DNA of 64,000 bases from assembly GCA_964035795.1 (NCBI GenBank), contig OZ038321.1:6257696-6321695 (forward strand), given 5' to 3'. The notes under the pieces are model-generated. The model saw only the letters and a list, made by a program, of their open reading frames with translations, did no database searches and was not told where the DNA came from. The position numbers and the translations under genes are program-made. How positions within the stretch are numbered: position 1 is the first letter of the stretch; every line of letters starts with the position of its first letter. The stretch is from Pterobdella sp. o SKG-2022 (lineage: Eukaryota > Annelida > Clitellata > Hirudinida > Piscicolidae). Of this stretch, positions 12,947 through 25,400 are shown one piece after another.

Positions 12947-14495
12947 CTGGTGGGGTGGGTTGTGTGGGTATAAGGTTCTATTATAAGTAGATGAGTTGGT
13001 TAGGAAAGAGGAGAGTAAAGTAATGCACAAGTTGTGTAGAAATGTTTGTGTGGTTAAAAGGTTGGATGATGGGTGAGTGAATAGAAAAGTAACTGGATTT
13101 TGCATGATTAGTATGTTAGTTAAAATTATAATAAAAATAGGGATATTGTGATGGTTTGGTAATTCTAAGATAATAAATTTGGTTTTATGTGGGTAATGTG
13201 TTGGTTAAGTAAGTATATAGTGGTAAAGTAAGAGAAGAGTTGTTGTATGTAATAAAATTCACATTCAACATATTGGTATAGAAACATAAATACACTGATA
13301 AAAAACAAAAATCAAAGATATTATTAAAAAACTTATACTAAAACTACTGGGCACAAACACAAAGGTTCATTGAACAATGAAGCTTCTTGTAAGCAAAACT
13401 TACATTATCAAATACTAAAAACTGGAGCATATAAGCAATGGCTACTCACCTAGCTTCCCTGCAGCCATCATTGCCTTGCCAAACTCTATAGCACCTCCTT
13501 TGTTGAAGTATAACTTAAACTTTGCTTTACCACTCCAACCACCTATCAAGTGGAGACATAATTGAAGGTTTATGAAGTGAACATGTAAGAGAAACTTGGC
13601 AGAGTTTTTTACAGTTTTTGAATGAACTTTTAGTATTATTTTACTACACTTTGGTGTGAGATAATATGTAAGAATGATAAAAAATAGTTGAATATGAAAT
13701 ATCAAAATTAATGTTTTTTATTTATATAAATAAACTCTTGATTTTAAGCAAGGACTAATGAATATGAATATCTAATTGAAAAAACATACAATGTATTTAA
13801 AAACTGTCTTATTTTAAGTTTTAATAAAGAAATATAGAAAAACATTGGAGAATAAAAAACTATAGGTTAAACTGGCCATTTTGTTCTGATTGGATCTTGC
13901 CAGTGATGTAGTTGGCTCCAAAAACTGGCTGCTCCAAATCAAGGTTGCTCAGACAAAAGAAAGGTATGCTAAGAGACAACAACTTGTCCTTCTTTGAGGA
14001 GTTAACAAAGATCACCTGAAGTTAGATGTATTGAAACTTTGTTTTGTTTTTGACCAATAACTCAATTTGATTAAAATTGATTGTTGTTTATAATGATTTC
14101 AAATAAAATATTTTAAAAACATTTTAAAAAGTAGTTTAGTCCCATCAATATAACATTATTATTGGCATATTCAGTAAAAAGTTTAGATTGATTCTTATCT
14201 TTATAATTACCCGATGTGTGGTCAAATAAATTTTTCCACTTTTCTTCCCTTTGAAACTGTGGTCGCTTACATCATCAAAAGTCATTTGGACGCCGTCATA
14301 GTAAATCAACAACCTGATGTTTTCAGAAATTATATAATTTAGCAAATTTGGGTGAGAATTGAAGTTATATAAGTTTTTGGTTTTCAATTAAGAATTTATC
14401 AATATTTTTTCCTAGAAGTTACTTTAAAATTTGAACCTTTCTGTGTTGAAAAGAATGACACCGTCTTTACCAGCATGGGCACTATTTAACGACAT
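10149..14495 (-). CDS. WBP2: WW domain-binding protein 2 homologue (GRAM domain), 10 exons, complete
   Basis: Predicted 330-residue cytoplasmic/nuclear adaptor that binds WW-domain proteins. Exons on the minus strand: 14495-14437, 14313-14211, 14015-13877, 13542-13450, 12946-12800, 12435-12331, 12052-11993, 11301-11251, 10642-10541, 10282-10149; all phases agree. It starts MSLNSAHAGKDGVILFNTER as in the family. The GRAM domain covers about residues 15-130, with KSGKIYLTTHR, QPVFGANYITGK and GGAIEFG. The tail is Pro/Tyr-rich with PPAY, PPPY, PPSY and PPPPYN (WW ligands) and ends in the conserved block NNPQHVYMPPYQ before KKDN-stop. Human WBP2 is about 261 residues, so this tail is longer, built from five phase-1 symmetric exons. 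Odd: intron 3 appears to need a GC donor (AATG then GCCAGT). The GT alternative four bases on breaks the frame. Confidence 0.93.
10541..12052 (-). other. WBP2 introns 7-8 with ATT/AAT microsatellites
   Basis: Introns between exons 7, 8 and 9 are AT-rich. ATT and AAT runs lie at 11885-11951 and AATC-rich imperfect repeats near 10400-10530 and 10690-10730. The open frame at 11479-11754 on the plus strand has no recognisable content and lies in the region upstream of exon 8, so I do not call it. Confidence 0.5.
13450..14495 (-). CDS. WBP2: WBP2 exons 1-4: GRAM domain block
   Basis: Four exons encode the whole GRAM (PH-like lipid-binding) module. Exon 2 carries LLIYYDGVQMTFDD, matching the early beta strands. 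Exon 3 carries IPFFCLSNLDLEQPVFGANY. Exon 4 carries GGWSGKAKFKLYFNKGGAIE. In-frame joining of exon 3 to exon 4 gives NGGGW at the place where vertebrate WBP2 has a Gly-Gly-Gly-Trp. Confidence 0.93.
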
Positions 14496-14608
14496 TTCAA
14501 CTTCGAAACTATAGATTGAATATATTTATCCCAAGAACTAATCAGTATTTATTTATATGCGACTTTCTATAGTGATCCTTCATCAGCGGTATTATAGCCG
14601 CAGCCGAG
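14496..14608 (-). promoter_or_regulatory. WBP2 5' flank
   Basis: Short stretch between the WBP2 start codon and the inverted-repeat element. It would hold the 5' UTR or an upstream splice acceptor. No TATA box or other convincing element is seen. Confidence 0.25.
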
Positions 14609-15235
14609 CATCTCGACAAAATTTCAAAAGCATATTTGATTGGTCGATGAATAATAATTATTTTTAAAAAAATTCGAGTTATTTCAATAGTCAAAATGCT
14701 CAAAAAAATCTTAATCGGTAAAAAATGTCCAAAAAAAGAGGTTAGAATAATTTCCCTGAAAGATTCTTTGAAGTACTATCAAAATTATTGAAGAAATAGC
14801 TAATCAGTCAGAGAAAGAGGGATAGAAAGCAAGCTAAAAGATTTCAAAGAAGTTTAGTTCTGTGCCGTGGAAAAAGCACGATCAGTACGAAATTCTTTTT
14901 GAAGATTCTATCAAAAAGTGTAAGAAGTAAAAAAAGTCATCGCATTTACATTGGTCTGAACAAAGCTCAAAACTGAGTACCAAATCGGGAATTATGGTTT
15001 TTGCATTCAATCGAAAACCGGGAAATATGTGGGCACGTTTTAAGAAGAGAAAAAATACATTGGTAAGAATAATTGAAATTCAGAGCTAAATAAAAAACAA
15101 AAAAAAGATGTAAAAAATGCGTTTATTTCAATTAAGTTATGTTAATCATAACAAAACAAACTAAACTCAGTTTTTTTTCTAATACATGGTTAGTTATCAA
15201 CCAATCAAATACGGTTTTGTAAGTTTGTCGAGATG
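14609..15235. mobile_element. MITE-like element with ~37-bp terminal inverted repeats
   Basis: The left end (14609-14645) starts CATCTCGACAAA and ends near GATTGGTCG. The right end (15197-15235) starts TCAACCAATCAAATA and ends TTTGTCGAGATG. The reverse complement of one matches the other over about 37 positions with a handful of differences. The interior, roughly 550 bases, has no meaningful open frame, as expected for a non-autonomous DNA transposon. I could not identify a clean target-site duplication, so the superfamily is unassigned. Confidence 0.6.
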
Positions 15236-15895
15236 TGTATTTTAGTTCTTCTGCGACGGAAAAACTGCTGGCGAATAATCACTCTTTCTAAATATTACGA
15301 TGTGTGAGTAATCGGCACATGATGACAAATTTCGTAATTTTTTGAAACTTCAAAATTTTATAAGTATATTTTTAAAACAGGACAAAATCTTTGCAAAGAT
15401 AAATATTTTCATAAAAAAAGTATTAAAATAATTATTAAATCTACCCTGCATCATCCCGCAGGCAAGAAAAAGAATAAATGGAGACTTTACAAAATATTCT
15501 AAGAGTTTTTTTACTAAACAATGACAATTCAAATTAGTTCACGCATCTAATCATTTTGGAATGCCGATCAGAAATCATGTAGCGAAGAAATTTTAATAAT
15601 TTTAACCATAACTACCATGTAATACTGATCACAAAGCTGTACAGAAACGATTAATTGACTGTTATAACGGTTAATTAGATGTTAATCAACACAAGTTTTA
15701 TAGCACAAAAAACATGATTCTAAAATTGAACTCTTAAAATATATATTCTCCTTTCAAATTTTGATTGTCGTTTAAAAGCTGAAACGTATAAACTTTAGAA
15801 AATAATTATAAATAACTTATAAATTAGAATCATCTTTAAAACATCAAAAGTCTACTATTTATAAACTGACTATTTATAACTCATCGACAACATTT
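15236..15895. other. intergenic sequence between BAZ2 3' end and the MITE
   Basis: AT-rich sequence that would hold the BAZ2 3' UTR on the minus strand. No coding sequence and no canonical AATAAA were picked out with confidence. Confidence 0.45.
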
Positions 15896-16439
15896 TCAAT
15901 TGTTCAGCTCAGCCCATCTTCTTTCAAAGAACTCATTCATGTGCAATCCCGCTTTTCCCACCAAAGAATCATCGTCATTGAATTTCTTGCAATTCTCGAA
16001 CACCAACCGTGCATCAGTGGCAAATTCTTCTATATTCTTGTAGCTGAAAAGATTATTTTTCAAATAAATATATAAAATTTCAAATCTAGATTATTCATTA
16101 TAATGCAGCAAAAACACACTATGGAACAGATGCTAATTGTGGCCCACGTGGGATCGAACGTGGTAATTTCAGCTAATTACTTTAATGCTCTACCAGCTGA
16201 GGTATACGGGCCCACTTCATTAAACTTCATTATAATAAATATATAAGTTATCGTTTATTCAAAAATTTTCAATAGATTCAACATTCATAACTAACTAATT
16301 GGTCTTCAGTCTTTTGGAGATAGTTTGGAAATCAATTGGGAAGCGCACGACTTTTCTGTAGGAAGGAAACTGCTTGTTGTTCACAGGGTTCTGGAAAGGC
16401 CAGGCTTGCTCGTGCTTCTTCATCTCACTCAACACTGTT
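15896..16439 (-). CDS. BAZ2: BAZ2 bromodomain exons and stop
   Basis: Exons 16439-16296 and 16043-15896. The first reads TVLSEMKKHEQAWPFQNPVN, then FPSYRKVVRFPIDFQTISKR (helix Z and the ZA loop with WPF shelf). The second reads YKNIEEFATDARLVFENCKK then FNDDDSLVGKAGLHMNEFFE. The acetyl-lysine-anchoring Asn is expected at the N of FNDDDS (BC loop). The protein ends AELNN-stop, close to the vertebrate C-terminus. The junction uses TTA/GTTAGT and TTTTCAG and restores a Tyr codon. Confidence 0.95.
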
Positions 16440-19400
16440 CTGTGAGTTGATGTTGAGAAGCGCTATGTATATTTTGGTACAGAGATGTGTAGGTATAAAT
16501 GTGTCAAGCTTAAAAACTTTAAGTAAGTAATAATAAAAATAACAACAATGAGAATAATAATAAACACAACAATTATATTATGGAAAGATATAAAACTAGT
16601 TTTATTTTGAAGATTATGGAAACTTGAATGTATCTTCAAGATATATATGTATGCACGTGTTAAATGCCAGAATAAATAAATGCCTCCATCTCCAAACGTA
16701 CTGGCATTTGAAAAAATCATCTTTGCATGTAGAAATCCCATTGGTTGGAGGATTGTTGACGTCATCATTGTTGTCTAATAAACGTTTCGCGTTTCGTTCT
16801 TCTTGGAATTTCTTTTTCAAATCTATTTTTATCTTCTCCAACATCATTGGTTGGCCGTTGTTGTTGATATTCTGGCGAACATTCAAATCAATTTGAAATA
16901 TGTTCAATCAATTTATTCATTTATTACAATCAACAAGGTTTTTAATGCTTTTATTTCTCAATCAAAAATCTTTAAATATGCAACCTGTAAATCTTCCAGA
17001 TGTGGAACACCCTCTAGATCATCCTTCCTTTTAGATTTGCGGTTGTTGAGGTCCATAGAGGGGTAGAACTGGTTTTTAACAAACGCCATCTGTGTCCCTT
17101 CGCTCCAGTCGGTGTTGTGCTTGGAGTTGAGTAGTGATGTGTGTGTTATATTGGTTTGTTTACCCTTGTCGTTTTCGGTATGTGTGTCTGTATGCTTCTT
17201 TTTGCATAAATTTGGAGAAAAGTTTTCTTCGTTATTATTTATATTGTTAATATTATTATTGTTGTTGTTACTATTAATATTTTTATTAAAATTGTTATCA
17301 ACATTACTATTATTATTAATATCTTTATTTTTATCATAAGCTTCATTGAAACTTTCATTCGTTTTTTCATTGGTTTCGTTCAAAAGCCCGCAACACTTTG
17401 CGTCTGATTTTTTGGGGAAAGGGGACAAGGAAAAAGAGGAAAAAGAAGGAGAAGACGATGGAGTCATTAAAAGTTTTTGCATTCTTTTTTTGGATGGAAC
17501 CTAAAAAATTTAAAATTGATAATAAAGAATAAATTCCAAACTAAGGCACAAGATTTCTTCTTGACCGAGTTTTGAGCCAGGTATATAAGGATAGACTCAA
17601 CGTTTTCCTTTTGAACTAACTTACCCAAAAAATTAACTTATCGAACAAATTGAAATCTCCTCACTTTGTCTATAACGCACAGATTGCAGTACCATTTTTT
17701 GGTAGTCCTATGGTGTTTTGTGGTTCATAAATATAAATAACTAATTTATTTATTATATAAGATAGAATAATAAATTTTATCCTTCTATTTCTTCTGGTTT
17801 ATACTCCAAAAGACACGAAACTTTTGAAGACAAAACATCAAGAAAGATATATAATCTATTCAATTCTATGCTTTTACAGCAACCTAGCGACTGGTGGATC
17901 GAAGCAGGCGATGTGCGTCTTCCTCTTGCACGTGATGCATGTGATCATACGACCAGCCTGTTTGCCACACACCACACAACTGACGTCCTGGCTGGCCTGC
18001 GGAAATGATGTGGCGCTGAAGCATGAATTCATTGTGATGGATATAAGGTGGAAAACAGATTAATTAAAAGGGTATAGCAATAAGCTAAAATTATCGAGAA
18101 ATCATTCCAAGATTATTTAATTTTTGATTTGTTTTGCTAGAATATTGCTGTGTTGAGAAATGAGATTTATTTGATCAAATTCTGATATATAATGAATTGA
18201 TAATGATGAATAATGTATATAAACCACCTTAGCCATGCAGTCCTGACAGTACCAATCCCCATCAGGTATTGCTTGCAGCTTGGGCTGTTAAAATGGTTTC
18301 GAGTTTATTATAAAACTTAATAATCAATTGAAACTTGTTGGTTTTTTAATTCTTAAGTGTGAGGTATAAATAAATAGGTCAAAATTAAACAAACCTGTTT
18401 ATAACCAATATTCTAAAACACTAATGATAACATTGAAACAACAATTAAATTAGTGTGAACAATATCAATAAAAAGTAATAAAAAACTAACAGAAATAAAA
18501 GGAGTGAAAAAAATATAAATAAAAGCAAGGGTAACAATACTAATGCTAATACATTATTACTGTGATCTTCATTATCCTCAAACATACAAACACACAGACA
18601 CCTTAACACAGTAAGTGTGATAGCCATGGTCACACAGGTCACATAGCAACAACTCTCCTTCATTATCGTCTTGGCGACATATCTGGCATGTCTGTTGGTT
18701 TGGTTTCATGTTTGAAGATGATGAGATTATTGATTAGATGTTATTGAGAGAGTTGGTGTTATGTAGAAGTGGATAGGTGTTTAATACAATGTCAATAAAA
18801 TTGATTTTGAATTTGATTTTGGCAGATACTTATAAGAAACTAAAAAATTTATAATAATTAAAAGTTAAAAGCAAAATTATTTGAACACTGTAATAAAACC
18901 AGCCATGAAGTTATAGAATGAAAACGCAAAAATTGAGATAGAAAAAATTTTTAATTAACGAAGCTTTTCCATATAAATACTACATACAAACACACTAACA
19001 ACTCTCATGATAGACTTTTCCCACGATATATTTCTGTTAAGTTGCTGCACCAGAATGTACAATTGAGAAGGGTTGGTGGCAGTTGAAACCGCCTTTCTCC
19101 ACGCCAATAGCTCCTTTCCCGCACCATCATCTTCGTTTTCTTCCTCCTCCGATACAGACTCGTGTTGAGGTTGGTTTTGCCGGTTGTTTAGACTCAGTAC
19201 GGCGCTGTGTTGTGTTTAAGTGTTTGGTAATCTTGGTTCTATTTTTTCTATTTTTAAGCAGATTTTTTCTTTTTGTTAGGTTTTTGAATATTTTTAATTT
19301 TTGAGTAAATTTTTTTCTATTTGGTTCTATTTTGTGAAGATTTAAAAAAATTTTTGCATATTTTTTTGATTTGTGAGTATTTTTGTGCCTAAAGGTATAT

Positions 19401-22400
19401 TTTTATTGTGTGCGTATATATTGTACCATATTTGTCATACTTGTATATTTTAATTCCAAATTTCAAAAAACATTTATTTCCTAAACATATCAGCAAAATG
19501 AACAAACTTAGGGCCAAAAGGCGGCTTGAGGTATCTCCTCTCTATGCTAGATTCCAACTTCAACAACTTCTTCTTGGCCTTATCCATTATCGTTGCCTCT
19601 TCTTCCTCCTCTTTAGCTTTCTTTGCTTTCCAACCCTTTAAAATTTATGAATATAATATTAATGTATTAAAAGCCTAAATGATAAGTAAAAGCCACAGAG
19701 TCTTTGGAAATTAAGAAGCTTTTTATCAGCTTAAGAACATTACAATATTGAGGATAAAAAGGAATAAATAAACTGATAAAACTGAAAAATCAGTTTTTGA
19801 CTAATATATACTGTGAAAAATGAAATAAATTTCGAAAAAAACTTATAAAATCATTAGAAAGAATCTATATAAACTATAAAAACAAGATTTAACTATTTTG
19901 TAACAAAAAACATCAAATAAGAGTAGTTTTTAATACATTTATTGAGAATCAGAAGCTATAATTTCCAATGAGTTTAGCCTTATCATAAATTTATTGAAAA
20001 TTTCTTTTAATGCTTTTTTTGAAAAATATTATAGAAAAATACATAAGATGTCTCTGAAAAGATCTAACTATGTGTTATCTATATACCTAACCGCAACAGA
20101 AGCTAACTTGTAAACTAGCGTTGCAGACTTTTTCATTAAAACTCTCAATGATCTTCAACGTTTGTTGCTGAATGTGCAACAATGGAAAACTTATAGGTTT
20201 TGAAGATGAAAAATCTTTATTAAACTCAGAAAAGCTTTGTGGGTTTGCTTGTAATAGATCGGTTTGTTGCGTAGATGTTTGTTGAGGTTGAACATCTGTT
20301 TGTTGAGATTGTGGTTGTTGAAAGAGTGGTGGTTGTGAAAGGTTTTGAGATTGTGGTTGTTGAGGTTTTTGCAAATGTTGTAGCTGTAGCTGTTGTAAGT
20401 GTTGTTGTTGTGAGGTTGGTTGTTGTATAGATAGATTGCTATCATTGGATGGTTGTTCGGAGGGATTTAGTGGCTGTTGTACTGAGAGTTTGTCATCTGA
20501 ATTCCAGCCTAGAGCTGTTATGTAGATCAACTTATGATTTCAAATTTAAATACATTTAAACCATAAATAATTTGAAAAACTCTAAAGCCAAATTTTAAGA
20601 CCAATATTTGTGTCCAACATGTTGATTTTTTGCTGTAAAGTAATGAAGTCAGTAATGCTCCAATAAAAGAAGACACTGACTATAAAAAAGTGATGATGTA
20701 GGCCAAATTGAGCCATGCAAAAGTGTAACAAAATTAAAAACAACGAAAAGCAAGTTTTAATGCATGGAATATTTGATTTGTTACGAAATCGTCATCAAGT
20801 TGAATAAGCATAAAAGTGTGATTCAATTCAATATAATCACCATTTCCAGCGGTTTTTTTGAAAGACTGGCAAATGAGCTGGTAGTTTTTTTCCAGGTTTT
20901 TTGCCACTACCTTCTCACGGACACCTCTCTGACTCAGGCTTTTGAGCAGGGTGTTCAACTCATCTCTCTCTCTGATTGCCCACCATCCGTTTTGCATATC
21001 TGGGAGGTTTGTGGATTTAATATTGAAGACGAGTTTTTAATTGAAAATATTATTATTATAAATTTAGCATATTTGGAAAAGCTAATGATATACAACATAT
21101 TTTTGATAATATTCGTACACATTATAAAGTTTTATTAATAGAACCTATTTATAAACTTCTCACTATAATAAAAACCCAAAATCTCAGATTAGCCCCAGTT
21201 ACTAGGAGCTGTATAGCCTAATATGGTTCGAATTGGATGATCACAAAACCATCATAAAAGTAGACTTCTTATAACCTGAAGGAATGTTAGGGATGTCTGC
21301 ATCTGCTTGCTCAATCAGGGGGGTTGAAGATCTGCTGCTGCCCACTCCATACATTTCCTGTGATGTGTGACAATGATGAATGGAAACAAATGAATTTATA
21401 ATGATGAAATATATTCAATTTGAATAAATTAAAATGATAATCTAAATGCATCATACTGCTATAAATGCCCCAGTAACTGGGGTTGACCAGCAGACGGCTT
21501 ACATCATTGATAATGAAATAAAATATATGATAATAATAATATAATAATAATCTACGATGTTTATTATAGTGATGTTTAATCCAGGGAGTTTCAAGATCAT
21601 CATGATAATCATAATACCATTGACAATGAAACAATTTTTATTATAAGACTTGAAGGTCATTATGATATTCATAAAACTTGACCAACAATTTTTTATAATT
21701 ATTTTCAAACGTCCATGAGCAAAAATCAATAATTTATTTTTTATTAACCTTAATATGCTCGAAGGAAGTGAAAGGAAGATGAAGGAGAGAGTTATCACTA
21801 ATTGAGGTGCAAGGGCTCCTACTATTAAAAACACTAAACCACATTCCTCTATCCAAAGAAAAATTCAACTTCTTCATTTTCTTTGTCAACTCAATTTCTT
21901 CAATTTTATTATGTGTTGGTTTGATCTCACTACTGGTAGGATCAACGAGAAAATCAGAGAGGATTTGATTCTGTTTGTTGAAGGAAGGGCTGTTCCAAAC
22001 ATCCTCCTCCTCATTCATGCTGTCCATCACTGTCCTTGTTATGATGTCCTCCAGGTTAGTGATGTACGAGTTCCTGGCATCTTCGGCCTCTTTTGATATG
22101 TTTTTATGGTCAGGTTTGTTAGGTTTTTGTGGAGAAGTTGTATTGTTTATCGTTTCAGTTTTTTCTTCTTTCAATTTCTCAGTTGTTTTGCTTAGTTTTT
22201 CAGGCGAGGAATCAGGACTTTGAAAATTTTCTGAGTTTTCTTTGACAGGTTTTGTTTCAATAAAAAATTTACCCTCATTTGTATCACTAGAATGCTCAGT
22301 AATTTCTTCTAACTTACATTTCTCAATAATCTTATTCTCTTCTTTAACTTTTACTTCACAATTTTCGCTCTTCATGTTCACAACATTTCCACCACCACTA

Positions 22401-25400
22401 CCCCCCTCACCACTACCAGCATTAGAGCCACCTTCAGAAGTTTTCACCCCCTCGACCAAAACTCCCCCACATCTTGGTAACAACCAATACAATCTTCTGA
22501 AGCGGTCAGTTCCTAATGGAGGAGTGGTGAGTTTTGTGGAAAAGTGGCTTGTGCGTTCCTGCATGCCTGTGTATTGCTGTGAAAGTTGGTGTGATTTATT
22601 AGTTTATCGTAATTTATTATGGTTGATCAAGATGGAGCTCTTGTATATAATGTAACTTTTTGAAGAAATTTGGTGTATTATTCAATGTATACCAAAAGTC
22701 AACTACAAATTCTGAAAATTCTAAATAAATTTTTAAAAAAGTTACAATTTTTGATAGCTTTATTATACCACAAACTGTTAAATTTTTAATTTATAGCAAC
22801 AAAAGATTTAAATTGTATAATGAGTGGTGCACAACAATAAAAAATGAAAACTTCAAAAACTTTATAATGAAAACGATAATCAAAATAAAACAGCCATACT
22901 TATTTTTATTATTTCAACATCACATACTTTGGTGAGTTTATCGATTTTTGCTTCCAGTTCTTCCAAACTCAAAAGCTCATCCTCCTGTGGTTGATGTGAA
23001 AACATAATAAACTGAAAATTAATGCGAGTTTATATATATATTACAGACAATTTGGGGGCTACCGGGAGTTGAAGCGTGCAGAACCCGTTTTGAGGATTCA
23101 CATTTAACGCTATACCAACTAGGCTATCTGAACTAAGGCCATTTAATTAAAATCAAAGTTCCCAACACCCACCTCGTTTTCTGATTCGTGTACATGGGAA
23201 GTATCATCATCATGACTCTCATCTTCGTCGTCATCGTCTTCATCTTTCTTCTCCACAGCCGTTATGTTGTCTAGAGAGTCTTTAACGGGGGTTGGTGGTT
23301 GGCTGCGAGTCATGGAGTTTTTGCGCAGTTGTATCGCCTGCAGCATACGTAGTCTGAAGGTGGTTGTAATGATAATCAAAAGAAAAAAAAATAACAACAA
23401 TAATATTAATTATTATTATTATGAAAGTAATGGTGAAAATGATAAAATAAAAACAATAATAATAAATATTTATAATAAAAAGTATTATAATTTTTTAAAA
23501 TATTGATAAGAACAGTAATAATATTTTTATTTAAAAAAATATATATTATATCTTTTTATAGCTTCGAAATTGACTTTGAAAAATTTTGAATACTCTCAAA
23601 TAAAAAATACAGAAATTTTAAAATCAAACTAAATTAAGTCAATAAGAAATTAATTAAATCAGTTGACAAAAGTGAACAATTTTAAATAAAATAAAATTAA
23701 AAGTGAATAAGAAATTAATAGAAAAAAATCATAGAAAAGCATTTACTTGCGCAGTCTTCCTTCAATCAGCCACTTGTCCTTCCGCAGCACTGCCATCTCA
23801 TCTATGCTGCGGTCGATCTCACTGTAGGATTCAAAAATAACAAAAATAATAATAATCATCTTCATCCTCATCATTAGTATAATCACATTATATTAAAATT
23901 TATATTTTTACGTTACTTGAGATAACAAAACCAGTGTTTTATTGTGTGAGTATAACTGTTAAGAGCTCTAACTCTCAATAATAAATCATTCTTGTTGGAA
24001 CAAGATGGACGACGTAACGCTATTTCAATCATACTTTTCAGAGTTTTCTATAACATTTCATTGTTTTTTGTTCAAAAATATATTTTTTTGTTCCTATAAA
24101 TTGAAAACAATCGAAAAACTCGGCTTGCTGATAGATTAGATTATAATTTTGTTGTATTTTTTCAACTAAGTGTTGTGATGTATCTCAGTGTATTGTGATG
24201 TATTTTATTGTATTATCAATTTTCAAACAGATTATTTAAGATTATTGTAAAAAAAAAAATAATGTAATGAAAATATTTCCAAAAAATCTAATCAAAAACT
24301 AATATAAATTTAATTTAAGAGAATGAAATGTAATTAGAAAACTGTTATGATGGACAATAAAACTTAATTTAGGTATTATAGTTTAAACATTGAATTTAAA
24401 TTTCGAACACAACTTCAGGTTTCCATATTATTTTTTGGTCATGAATCTTTCCTAATCGCATAGAGGTTAAACTTATATGACAAAATAACCTTCCACAAAC
24501 ATTTTTTATTGTTACATAAAGTTTAAATTGATTTTATACTTAAAATGACAAAGTTTTGTAATAAATTCATTTTTTAGGGTCTAAAGAAGCGGGTAAAAAT
24601 AGCCCAAGAAACAGGAGAACCGCGGTCAACCTCCTTCCAACTACAAACAATAAGTATGCCATACAGAGGGGGAATAATTGTAGTGTTCCAGGTATTCAGA
24701 CTGAGTATTGTCATTATTGTGCTTTCTCACGTTTGAGCAGGATTCGGTAGCGAGCCTTTAACAAAAGCCTAGAGTGACCTGAATTTAATTTCTCTGACTT
24801 TTTTCCAGCACTTAACTTAAATATATATACTATCCGGTAAAGTTGATCTTTGTTTAGTCTCCAAATTATTATTATTATTATCGTTAATAATACAACAGGA
24901 TATACATTGTGCGACATTTACGAATAAGATGAGATGGGATGTAATTAAAGAAATACAATTGTAAGTATACTGCTCTTAGAAATCTATAACTTGGTGTATA
25001 ACCATATTGGAAAACAGTATGTTATCTTATTTTATCATAGAAAAGTATATTTTAATGCATTTTATCGTATTATATTTTATACTGTATTCCATTTGTAATG
25101 TTATACTGTATCTCATTTTAATGTATTAAAACCACTTCAAAATATTCTATGTAGTTTTATTAATTTAATTAAATCTTCAAACTTTTGAATGTAACATTAG
25201 CATCATGATAGTGTTAAGATAAAAGTGAAAAATACAGCTTTTACGACTTTAATGAATTCCTTAAAAATAGAAGTTCTGACGTGAAATTTGAAAATCAAAC
25301 ATAATGGCCAGAAGCCATCAGGCATAATTTCCTCAAATTATTATTTCTATCTATTTCCCAATACAATAAAAATAAAAAGTGAAAAACCATTTTTAATGTT

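Noticed and set aside
22242..22655. Plus-strand 137-codon open frame
   Set aside because: Shadow of the large BAZ2 exon on the other strand, which carries the conserved D-R-F-R-R-x-Y-W motif.
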